64,000 nucleotides of DNA from assembly GCF_022458985.1 (NCBI RefSeq), contig NC_061785.1, positions 2,349,816 through 2,413,815 on the forward strand. Direction: 5' to 3'. A program made the translations under genes and the position numbers. The DNA is from Mugil cephalus. Lineage: Eukaryota; Chordata; Actinopteri; Mugiliformes; Mugilidae. This document shows positions 54,301-64,000 of the stretch, one piece after another. Under the pieces are notes generated by a model. That model did no database searches, was not told the origin of the DNA, and saw only the letters and a list, made by a program, of their open reading frames with translations. The first letter of the stretch is position 1; every line of letters begins with the position of its first letter.

Positions 54301-57300
54301 ATTGAGGCTTCCAGACTGTCCACAGTCTGTCAGTGGATCTGATCCATCATGAGGACATCTGGATGAGACAAACATCTGGACTGTCTTCATTGGTTAATGC
54401 ACTCAGTCACTAAAATACTCCATTGATGGGTCAGTGTCTGTGTGGGATGATCAGTAGTTTACGGTGGCTCATGTTGATCTTAACAAGCTTCAGATAGATG
54501 TTGATGTGGAGCCACTTCACTGACTTCAGGGTTATTTTGTACTCTATAAACAGCCTTCAATATCCTCTCATCATTGTAACGTGAGGCCTCAGAGGCTGTT
54601 TCAGCTAAACTAACAAAATGATGGAGAGAATAATAAGACAGAGGAACAGAAAGAAAAGAGTCAATAACTAGAAAAACAGATTTAAACAGCTGGAGAACAC
54701 CTGGGACTAAACACAACTGACTAATGTTTGCAGAGAAAAAGTGGAACACTGTTTGAAGAACAATGAGAACGTCTGAAGAACTAAACTACTAATCTCCACT
54801 GATTGATTTTGTTAATGATCACATCAGGACTCACCGAGCCTTTCTGCAGTTCCTCACAGCTGGAATCAGTCTCCGTCGTCCCTCCATTGATGTGTTGTAC
54901 TTCTCCAGGTCCAACTCTTCCAGAACCTCCTCTGTCATCTGCAGCATGTAGGCCAGAGCTGAGCAGTGGATCTCAGAGAGTTCCTTCTTTGATCTGTTCA
55001 CTGATTTCAGGAACTCTTGGATCTCCTGATGAACTGAGAGGTCGTTCATCTCCATCAGACAGTGGAAGATGTTGATGCTTCTGTCAGGAGAGATTTTATC
55101 AGTGTTCATCTTCTTCAGGTTGTTGATGGTTCTCTGAATAATTTCTAGACTGTTCTTTCTCTGACCCAGCAGACCTCCTAAGAGCCTCTGGTTGGACTCC
55201 AGAGAGAGGCCATGAAGGAAGCGAACTAACAGGTCCAGGTGACCATTTTTACTCTCCAGGGATTTAATCATGACTCTGTTCAGAAAGTCATCCAGAGATG
55301 AGTAGTTGTAGGTTCTTCCCAGGAAGTCCTTCAGCTCCTCTGTCTTCCTGTTGGTGTAACAGTGGATCGTGTAGACTGCAGCCAGAAACTCCTGAACACT
55401 CAGATGGACGAAGCAGAACACTTTGTCCTGGTACAGGCCTCTCTCCTCTTTAAAGATCTGTGTGAACACTCCTGAGTACACTGAGGCTGCTGTGATATCG
55501 ATGCCACACTCTGTCAGGTCCGATTCATAGAAGATCAGGTTTCCTTTCAGCAGCTGATCAAAAGCCAGTTTTCCCAGAGACTCAATCATCTTCCTGCTCT
55601 TTTTATCCCAGTGTGGATCTGTCTCAGCTCCTCCATCATACTTGACCTTCTTGACTTTGGCCTGAACCACCAGGAAGTGGATGTACATCTCAGTCAGGGT
55701 CTTGGGCAGCTCTCCTCCCTCTCTGGTTTCCAACACATCCTCCAGAACTGTAGCAGTGATCCAGCAGAAGACTGGGATGTGACACATGATGTGGAGGCTT
55801 CGTGATGTCTTGATGTGGGAGATGATGCTGCTGGACTGCTCCTCATCTCTGAACCTCTTCCTGAAGTACTCCTCCTTCTGGGGGTCAGTGAACCCTCTGA
55901 CCTCTGTCACCATGTCAACACACTCAGGAGGGATCTGATTGGCTGCTGCAGGTCGTGTGGTTATCCAGAGGCGAGCAGAGGGAAGCAGTTTCCCCCTGAT
56001 GAGGTTTGTCAGCAGCACATCCACTGAGGTGGACTCTGTAACATCAGTCAGGATCTCAGTGTTGTGGAAGTCCAGAGGAAGTCGACACTCATCCAGACCG
56101 TCAAAGATGAACACAACCTGGAAGTCTTCAAAGCTGCAGATTCCTGCTTCTTTGGTTTCAGTGAAGAAGTGATGAACAAGTTCCACCAAGCTGAACTTTC
56201 TCTCTTTCACCACATTCAGCTCTCTGAAAGTCAATGGAAATACGAAGAGGATGTCCTGGTTGACTTTGTCTTCAGCCCAGTCCAGAGTGAACTTCTGTGT
56301 TAAGACTGTTTTCCCAATGCCAGCCACTCCCTTTGTCATCACTCTTCTGATTGGTCCATGTCTTCCATGTGAGGCTTTAAAGAGGTCTTCTTGTCTGATG
56401 CTTGTTTCCGGTCTGTGTGGTTTCCTGGATGCTGTTTCAATCTGTCTGACCTCATGTTCATCATTGACCTCTGCAGTCCCTCCCTCTGTGATGTAGAGCT
56501 CTGTGTAGATCTCATTCAGAAGGGTTGAGTTTCCAGCTTTAGCAATCCCCTCAAACACACACTGGAACTTCTCCTTCAGAGTAGATTTAACTTTACGTCC
56601 ACATACTTCATGAGGTTCAATTACTGAATGGAGAAAAAGCAAATGAAATGAAAGAATAAACTCTCCAGTAAATATTCCAACATGTCATTGCTCCAAAGAA
56701 TGAGTTTGTGAATATATCTTGGTTAATCTCTTGAGACATTAGTAAATGTCTCATTTCTCCAGCAACTTCAATGTTTAGAGAAATCCTCTTACTGATCTGC
56801 AGACAGTCAGCCAGCTCCTCCTGCTTCATTCTCCTCAGGAAGTTCACTGTTATCTTCATAAATAAATCTCTGCTGCTCCTCCTCTGCTCTTCATCCTCAC
56901 CCTCCAACACCTCCTCATCCTCCCTCTGACTCTCTGAGCATTCTGGGTAATCTGGACTCACAACCTTCTGGATCTTCTTCAGCTCCTCTTTCACAAAAGT
57001 GATGATGTTGTCCTCCAGCAGCTGGAACAGAAGACGATATGAATGACACAAGCAGACTGAAACCATGGAGACAAACATCAGAACCATGTTGGACACACTG
57101 ACAATCCACTGGTCTACAAAGAGCAGCATGGACATGATGGAAAGTAGTTGTTGTACATGTACAGACCAGAAAGATGGAGTCCAGCTGTGTCTGATGCTGC
57201 TGGGTAGACTGACCACTGAGAACCTCTGAGCTCTGCTGGTGGACTCTGTGGACCAATCATCAACAATTATCTCTCATCAAGTCTGTCCACACAGAGACAA

Positions 57301-58921
57301 ACACAAGCTAAATGTCCCTGGAGTGACATGTGGAAGTGAAGAGTGAATCAGATGAGTCTCTGTAGTGGTAAAGGTTTACTAGTCCTCCCACTGACCATCA
57401 ACAGCTCAGTCTGCAGCTGTTTCATCAAGCTTTGCCTCCTGATGAATCAGCTGGAGAAGGAACCCAGAGCCAGAGACTGAACACTGGAAAACGTCCTGAG
57501 CACCAGAAAACAAACCAGACAGAAACATGAAGAAACCTCAGACTCTCTGACTGATCATGTTAGAGATGATAATCCTCGCGAGGCACATGATCTTCACCTC
57601 AGAGCCATCAGCTGTTTCTTTCTCTCCTCAAACATACTTCACTATTTTAACTTTGGACACTAAGTAACAAAGTGTGATGTCCTGCCCCAAACTCACCTTG
57701 AGTTTATCTTCTCTATGAATGAAACAAGGTCTTCAGGTCAGGACTCATCTGTCCACATACACCTGAAGGACAAGGGACAAAAACGTCCACATGTTCTCAG
57801 AGAAGACAGATGGTTTAAAGAGCAGTAAAGGAAGATGCGTCTCTGATCAGAGGAGGATTGAGGTCTGATCTACATCAGTCTCAGACATCAGGCTGTGTCT
57901 TTATGAACTCTGGTTAGCTTAGCATTAGTTTAGCTCCTTTTCTCCTCAGACAGATCTCATCTTCTCTCTCTCTGGTCCAGAGTCAAACAGAATGAAGACT
58001 TGTCTCCATGAAAACAGACTGAACAGCTGATTAAAGATCGAAGACACTACTCTGCTTCAAAGATCAGTCTCTTGTCTATCTCCTGTCTATCTGTATGAAG
58101 TTAGTGATTGTTCTCCTGTATCTATATGTTGTCTATCATCTTCTTCCAGTGTGTCTGTGTTGTTTAGATGAAAATCTGTTTATCTTCTGAGGAAACATCT
58201 ACAACATCTAAGCAGCAGAGATGAAACAGACATGAGCAAGTGAACATTTATTTATCCTCAGCTCCTCAAGTGAGATACATTTACTGACACTTTACCTCTC
58301 TGGACCAGAACCATGTGCTCCTTTAAAAACAATCTCCAAATCCTTTGACTGGTCACTCTTGAAGGACACACAGCTGGGTTCATCCTGATCAGACTCTGGT
58401 CTCTGATGGGTCCTGATAGAAAAACACCACTGATTAAATTAGATCAGGCTAAACCACCAGCCCTGTCCCCAATAGAATGTAGACCTACTACCCATACCTA
58501 CTCCCTAGTCCACTTGCACTCTACAGACACATTTGCTCTGTTGTTAATTACTAGTTGTTCATTCTGTGACTCAGTTGTTTTATCGTCCCTGTTTTAAAGT
58601 GCTGCTACGTCCTACCAGTTCACACTTCTGTGCTTTTACTTGTTTATAGTGTGGATTTTCTTGTGTGTTTCTGCTGTAGCTTTTAGTTTTATTGCTGCAG
58701 AACCAGAGAGCTGCTAAACTGTAGTTTGTTTGTTTTTTTTTATCAGACAATCACGCTAAAACGTCTTAATTATTCAGGAAAATTCTCTTTATAATGATAT
58801 TAACCACTTACCTTTGACTCTGTTTAATATCAGTAATAATGTCATTGGACCAGGACTCACAGCTGGATCCAGGTCCAGGTTCTGGTTCAGTTCCCTCCAG
58901 TCTGTCCTGTCTCTGGTCCAT
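51301..58921 (-). CDS. NLRC3-like NOD-like receptor, teleost FISNA-NACHT-LRR type
   Basis: Ten exons are read in phase: 58921-58812 (start [18 protein letters not shown]), 58412-58296, 57245-57167, 57021-56793, 56623-54835, and five 174-bp LRR exons 54081-53908, 52960-52787, 52550-52377, 51883-51710 and 51474-51301. They give about 1,064 residues before the C-terminal exon. The FISNA region ([20 protein letters not shown]) precedes a NACHT ATPase with Walker A GVAGIGKT near residue 277 and Walker B FIFDGLDE near 352. Each LRR exon encodes one 58-residue ribonuclease-inhibitor-type repeat unit ([16 protein letters not shown]). No pyrin or CARD is seen. Fish NLRs of this class form large families thought to act as cytosolic immune sensors or regulators; no ligand can be inferred. 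The 3' end is uncertain. Every junction is compatible, so this looks like a functional gene rather than a relic. Confidence 0.9.
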
Positions 58922-61341
58922 GCTGCTGAAACACTAATCATTCATATTGTAAACACTGATGATGATGCCTTCACTGACACTGTGTACATTTTATACATTC
59001 TTACAGTTTATATACTTTATATATTTTATACTGATATTAAATATGTTGTATATATTTCTAGACACATTCTTCTTACAATTGTCAACCTTCTGTTAATTTC
59101 TTTCTTTTGTATTCTGTGTTGTAACATGTTGTCGTGTCTTGTCAGCACGACATGGGGGACCAGGACAAACTCAATCTCACAATAATATGTTTTCAGTCAT
59201 ATACTGAGGAGGTGACAATAAACACCACTTCAGTCTTTAATATATTCACATATTATACATAAACTCACATATAAACACAACATATCTCATGTCCGTTCCG
59301 AAATGAATTTCTTATATTAATTAAATTCTTATATATTTTATTTGTTGAACTCCGAGTCTGACCTGGACTCTCAAGTATCACTGTATTACTGGACCTTGAA
59401 CTTTGAACATGTATGTTTATATAAGAGCTACCGCCTTTAAGTTCAGTTTATATTTTATTTTTGTAAATAATACATTTATACTTGTATTTTTATTTAACTT
59501 GTGTGCTGTTTTACAACGATTATTTGCTACAAATAATCTTTATTCTATAAATGTGTATATCGTGTATAAAGCGTCTCTATGTGGAATTGGACTAAAAGTA
59601 TTTAGTTATTTTTACCTCTTCCTGTTAGAAAAGCAGATCAATCTTCTAGAGACAGAAATAAAAGATTGTGTCATTGAAGGAAACAATAAAGTTAAGTTTA
59701 AATGATATTTAGGAAGCAGGTGTGTCTCTGATCAGTTTCCTAGCAGGCCTCCTCCAGACTCTACCCTTTAACCTCTGATTCACGTTAAGGTGAATTTATG
59801 GAGCTGCAGATTTCTGCTGCTTCTGTCGGAGCTGAGCTGCTGACAGCTGATGTTAACTAAGAAAACATTCAAAACTGCTTCAGTACCTTCAGACGGAGTT
59901 TGACACGGAGACAAAAACATCTGCGACACGATCCTGGTGAAAGTGAAACTAAACTGAAACCAAGAAACTATTTACCTGTCAGGTGTTTAGAGGAGGAGTC
60001 AACACGAACAATTCATGGCACAGATTAAAAGTCTGAAGATTTCCTCAAATTAATTAATAGTGCTTCCTGTCATGGACTAAAAACTAAATAATCTTCCAGT
60101 TGTTATTGGTATATTATCAGTGAGCTCTGAGCGGGACTTGAATCCTGTTTGGTTCACGGTTCTTTCTTCCTTGTTCTTCCTCATGTGAATTGAGTGAGTG
60201 AATTGAGTGAGTGAATCAAGTGAGCACGAACGAGCGAACTCCAGAGAGGAAGATCAATTAAGATGATCCCGCAAAGAACATAAATCTGAACACCAGAAAA
60301 GACTTGAGAGGGAGGCCAGGAGTAGAAGCAGCAGAGCAGGAACCAGGACATTAGAGACTAGCTGATATCAGGTGAGAGGTGGGCTACACTCTGGATAAGT
60401 CACTAGTTCATTGTAGAGCAATGATTCCTAGTGTAAGTAACTGAATGTTATTAGTTTAGTGTTTTTTTGCAGCGGTCTGTGTCTGTATGTTTCACACATA
60501 TTATCTCTGTGGGGAGTGCCCCAATAAAGCATGAGCACCCACTCAGCAAAGAGGCTGCACTGAATTGTATTATGACGCATTTAAGTTCTACTCAGTAAAG
60601 AGTATTCAGAGGAGGTTAGGGGGCTCAGTGACTTGTGGTCAAGGGTTGTTTCCGAGGTGGTGGAGTGGGAGGGGCTGGACGATGGGGGAGGTTAATGGGG
60701 GAAAATATGGGATTTTGGCGTGGTGTTGGATTCCAATATTGACAAGGCTCTTCATCCTGTCGGTGAAATCCAGAAGTGGGGAGTCCGGACTGTGGAGAGA
60801 GTTGAGAGCGGAATGTGGTGTGGGTGGGTTAAGGTTGGGAGTCTCCTATTGGGGCTGGGGGAGACTCCATTCGTTGGGCTGTTGGGGTTGGGGAAAACTC
60901 CACTTGATGAGCTGTTGGGGTTATATTATGATATATGCTCAGACCATATCTTTACATGTAAAAATATATAGTGGAAGACCAAAAAGGGCACTTTAATTTT
61001 ACATGTAACTGAAAAAAACTATGTTGGTTGTGATGGTGCTGGTTCACTGAACATCCATGTGGTGTGCACATTAAAACACTGGATCTATAGATCTGTTAGG
61101 TCCTTTATTCTGGCAACTGAACAATGATGAATGCAGCTGAAAAAAAGGTGAACAAAAGGTGGTGGATGATTTCCTGTACAAAGAATAGAATAAAACATAA
61201 ATTTCTACGTCTGAACAATCAATAAGGACATTTGAAATTAACCCACTTAAAACTAATGCATCCGCAATTTAATACTACGGAGTTAGGTAAGAGGATATGT
61301 CTGTGGTTCCTTTGTCTGCTTCCTTTGTAGAGGGAAAAGAG
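58922..61341. other. Upstream flank of the NLR gene
   Basis: No gene is recognised. Bases 58970-59700 are very AT-rich. Bases 60600-60920 are G-rich with a partly repeated GGGGTTGGGG motif, and hold an open frame of 143 codons rich in Trp and Gly that has no resemblance to a known protein. The NLR promoter should lie just right of 58921 but shows no defined core element. Confidence 0.5.
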
Positions 61342-62183
61342 CAGACCTGGGCATTTTACGGCCCGCGGGCCGCATACGGCCCTTTAGGCATTCCCGTCCG
61401 GCCCGCGGTATGTCAGTCATGAGCACAAATGAACAAGTATTTATGCTGTGCATGCAATACGACTGTGTTGCTTTTATTTTGAGCCATGATGTGTTATTTA
61501 CGTCATGGCACTGTTAGTTCGTCAACAACAAAAAAGTAAAATTGAAACAGCTTCTTGCATCTATTAACCCTCAAAAGCCTGAATGGATCGCTGGCATCCG
61601 TCAAAGCGGCCGATTTTGAATAACCGTAAGTCACAGTGGTTTGCGCTATTGACAGTATTCATTGTGAGTGAACACTGGTTAGTTGTGCTTTTGCCTGGAA
61701 GACCTTCGTGACATCAAGGGTATAACTAACTTTGTTTTTACCAACAAATTCCTCCAAACAACTCTCTCTTGTAATTCAAATACAGCAAGCTTCTCTTTGT
61801 GGGCAGACGGACATTCAGGTCTTAAAGGGTTAAACATTTATTGAGATTTATTGAGATACAGAAAATAATTCATGTAGCTACATGATCCACCGAAGTTTTC
61901 CAAAGAGGACAAAGTTTCCAACATTCCAATGCGTTATATCCAAAACTACAGATCGATTGTGTTTCATTTTCCTCTTCAACCTACACCAAAACTCTATTTA
62001 CAGAATATTCTTATGTTTCTGATTACCAGTAGCAGCTTATCAACATATATAATTTACTGCTTTTTACAATGGGAGAAAATTAATATTTAGCAGAAAAGCG
62101 TTTAAGTTATCGTTTAGTTTGGCCCTCCAACACAGTTCAGATTTTTCATGCGGCCCCCAGTAGAAATTAATTGCCCAGCCCTG
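61342..62183. mobile_element. Non-autonomous hAT-like element with 8-bp target duplication
   Basis: The ends CAGACCTGGGCA and, in reverse complement, CAGGGCTGGGCA match at 10 of 12. Flanking octamers GAAAAGAG (61334-61341) and GTAAAGAG (62184-62191) agree at 7 of 8, as expected of a hAT target duplication. The left end contains the palindrome GGCCCGCGGGCC and both ends carry GCGGCC-type subterminal words. The 842-bp body has no transposase frame. Confidence 0.85.
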
Positions 62184-62459
62184 GTAAAGAGGGAGTTGAT
62201 TTGATTTTTGTTTGTTCTACAGAGCGTCTAGCATACTCAACAAGGTTCCAGTGGCCCAGTCACCGTTTAGGGGAGATCTCACTGTTTCTGCTATCCGGAT
62301 TTTAGTATTATTTTTCAAGGTTTTCTTGATTAACCCTCTGAATCCCAAGCAGTTTTGGGCCGTTTTTTGTTTCTGTTTTACTCACTGTGGTCTAATGTGT
62401 GTGCGATATTTGATTTTGTGGAGATTAAAAAAAAAAATGAATTAGTGTATACTATACTC

Positions 62460-62908
62460 CAGTGGTCCCCAAACTACAGCCCTCCACATTTGGTCCGACC
62501 CCTGAACAATACCAGAGAGTATTTTCATATTTTCATGTGTATTTGTATTTGATAATAAAGTTGGACTTTTGCAATAAAATGTTCCTTAGTTATGAACTTT
62601 TTTCATTATTAACTATTAGTAAGTAAACTATTTCATACACGCATATAACTTGACATTCTGTTCCACCCTTCTGCGGTCTGTGCCCCTATCTGGCAACCCC
62701 CAGCAAAAAATCTTCAACCCGCCACTCTCAAAGAGACAACGGAATAATGGCGAAAAGATTAGGTAAGAGCTTTCTGGAAAACAATAAATTTTTACGTTTA
62801 GGCACTCTTGCAATCGTCACACTTTTTCTGTTACCACCTGACCCTGGCCCCCCATCAGAGAAGGGAAAAGTTATGTGGCCCTCACAGGAAACAGTTTGGG
62901 GACCCTTG
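62460..62908. mobile_element. Short hAT-like MITE
   Basis: The left end is CAGTGGTCCCCAAACT; the right end in reverse complement is CAAGGGTCCCCAAACT, 13 of 16 matching. Flanking octamers CTATACTC and CAATACAC agree at 6 of 8. It is 449 bp with no open frame of note. Confidence 0.75.
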
Positions 62909-63149
62909 CAATACACTTAAGGTACCCTGAAGCCCAGAAGAAAAACATTGATGATGTAACTACGTGCACACAAGACTTCGAATGAAAGACAAAAGAATTG
63001 GTGAACTAGAACTACATTATTACAACCTATTAGACGAATTTAGTCTTTATAAAATACTATTTATTCAAACACAAATAAACTTAGGCACTCATGGTGCTTC
63101 TTCTCCATCTGTCAAGGACTGTAGTCAGAAAGTCCAATTTTGAGCATAG

Positions 63150-63540
63150 CTCAATTAAGCTCTGTATGTAAACGCACCGACTGTTGCAAGTCTCCAGTAC
63201 CTAAAGGAGACCTACAATGTGCTTGGAAGGAGTGGGAGAGTGAACTTCCAATGCTTGGCACAACCCACTTGGAACTGTCTGCAGCCCAGCTGAGTGAACT
63301 CATCAACACCGAGCTGACTGTATCCATTAACAGAACCTGGCTGTGGTCTGATTCTACTATGGTGGTGACACGGCTTCATTCTGAGTCCTGCAGGTATAAG
63401 CCCTTCAGTCCAACAGGATTGCAGAGATGCTCGACTTCACCTTAGCTGATAAATGGAGGTATGTGGACACAAAACAGAATCCAGCAGATGACATCACTAG
63501 GGGTAAGCCTGGATAAATTGGCCAACTTGAGGGATTTGTC
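63150..63540 (+). mobile_element. BEL/Pao-type retrotransposon fragment (RNase H region)
   Basis: The plus strand encodes LELSAAQLSELI, then LWSDSTMVVTRLHSESCRYK, a frame change, and DKWRYVDTKQNPADDITRG. The pattern WSDST...RYK...WRYV.T..NPAD..TRG is that of the RNase H and following region of BEL/Pao polyproteins. The frameshift and a stop after GKPG show that it is a decayed fragment; no LTR or integrase was found, the right side being cut by a GA microsatellite. Confidence 0.75.
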
Positions 63541-63565
63541 CGCTCGCTACACATTGCAGCAGGTT

Positions 63566-63567
<2 letters not shown>

Positions 63568-63633
<66 letters not shown>

Positions 63634-63641
63634 ACACACAC
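63568..63641. repeat. (GA)n-(CA)n compound microsatellite
   Basis: About 30 GA units pass directly into five CA units. Confidence 0.97.
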
Positions 63642-64000
63642 GCTTTCTGTGTGGTTGATACGGACGTTGGGACGGGTCTTAATTGGAACAAACCAATCGT
63701 CTTGGCCTAATCACATGCTACTGGCCTGAGTGGCCTCTGATTGGTCTGGACTGCCTCTCTGACTTAGAAAAAAAAACGTCACATAGCTGTGACGCAGTAG
63801 ACCGGCTGACCGGCAGCCTATTGAATTTTTTTTTTAAAAAAAATAGAGAGAGACACAGGCCAGCAGGCCAATCATAGGCCAGCGCTCTCGGGAATACTCC
63901 CGGTTCTCCCTATGGCCAGTCCGGGCCTGCACCATCAGGGACATAAGTCAAGGACCAACACATCTGTCTCTGATCATAACCACAGACACAATAATTCACA
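63642..64000. other. Right edge, no gene recognised
   Basis: Mixed-composition sequence with an A/T homopolymer patch near 63825-63845. It may belong to a repeat continuing outside the window; no coding or RNA feature was recognised. Confidence 0.4.

Noticed and set aside
58814-59185. 123-codon plus-strand frame opposite the NLR first exon
   Set aside because: It overlaps the well-supported first exon in antisense and continues into AT-rich sequence with Ile/Tyr/Leu bias.
60565-60996. 143-codon open frame rich in Trp and Gly
   Set aside because: It comes from a G-rich, partly repeated GGGGTTGGGG sequence, has no known domain, no good start context and no splice signals.

Overview
The window is vertebrate nuclear DNA, almost certainly from a ray-finned (teleost) fish. 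The genes are split by GT-AG introns and the spacers are AT-rich. There are many decayed Tc1, hAT and BEL/Pao elements, and the immune gene near the right end has the teleost-type FISNA-NACHT-LRR layout. No bacterial, plasmid or phage feature is present. Exon boundaries were worked out by hand from splice consensus and phase, so they should hold to within a base or two. The reading frame stays open across every internal junction given below.

Layout from left to right. (1) 1878-12538, minus: fads6, six exons, a histidine-box fatty acid desaturase. Its introns hold a CTAG-rich minisatellite, a Tc1 relic split by a repeat block carrying two tRNA-Arg-like copies, and a triplicated segment of about 430 bp. 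(2) 15928-21586, minus: ush1g (SANS), three exons. (3) 23352-28634, plus: an otopetrin (otop2/otop3 type), seven exons, head-to-head with ush1g and carrying an in-frame 72-bp minisatellite in exon 1. (4) 31670-40320, minus: kcnh6 (ERG-type potassium channel); 13 coding exons are recognised, but no start codon and no PAS-domain exon. (5) 43068-46948, minus: taco1, five exons. (6) 51301-58921, minus: an NLRC3-like NLR with every junction in phase, from a start codon at 58921 to five LRR exons. (7) 61342-63640: two hAT-type elements and a BEL/Pao RNase H fragment, ending in a GA/CA microsatellite.

Functional connections are few. ush1g and an otopetrin both have established roles in the inner ear, and their head-to-head order matches my recollection of the mammalian USH1G-OTOP2-OTOP3-FADS6 neighbourhood. 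kcnh6 and taco1 are also near neighbours in mammals, as I recall, but in a separate block, so this window appears to join two ancestral syntenic blocks. The NLR stands alone here.

I did not find a new biological system. The points most worth a second look are: the Tc1/tRNA nest beside a fads6 splice donor; two inverted copies of a composite minisatellite element in the ush1g and otopetrin introns; the expanding acidic repeat in the otopetrin N-terminus; the apparently PAS-less kcnh6; the recent LRR exon-pair duplication in the NLR; a THAP-domain relic; and an RFX-like X-box upstream of ush1g.
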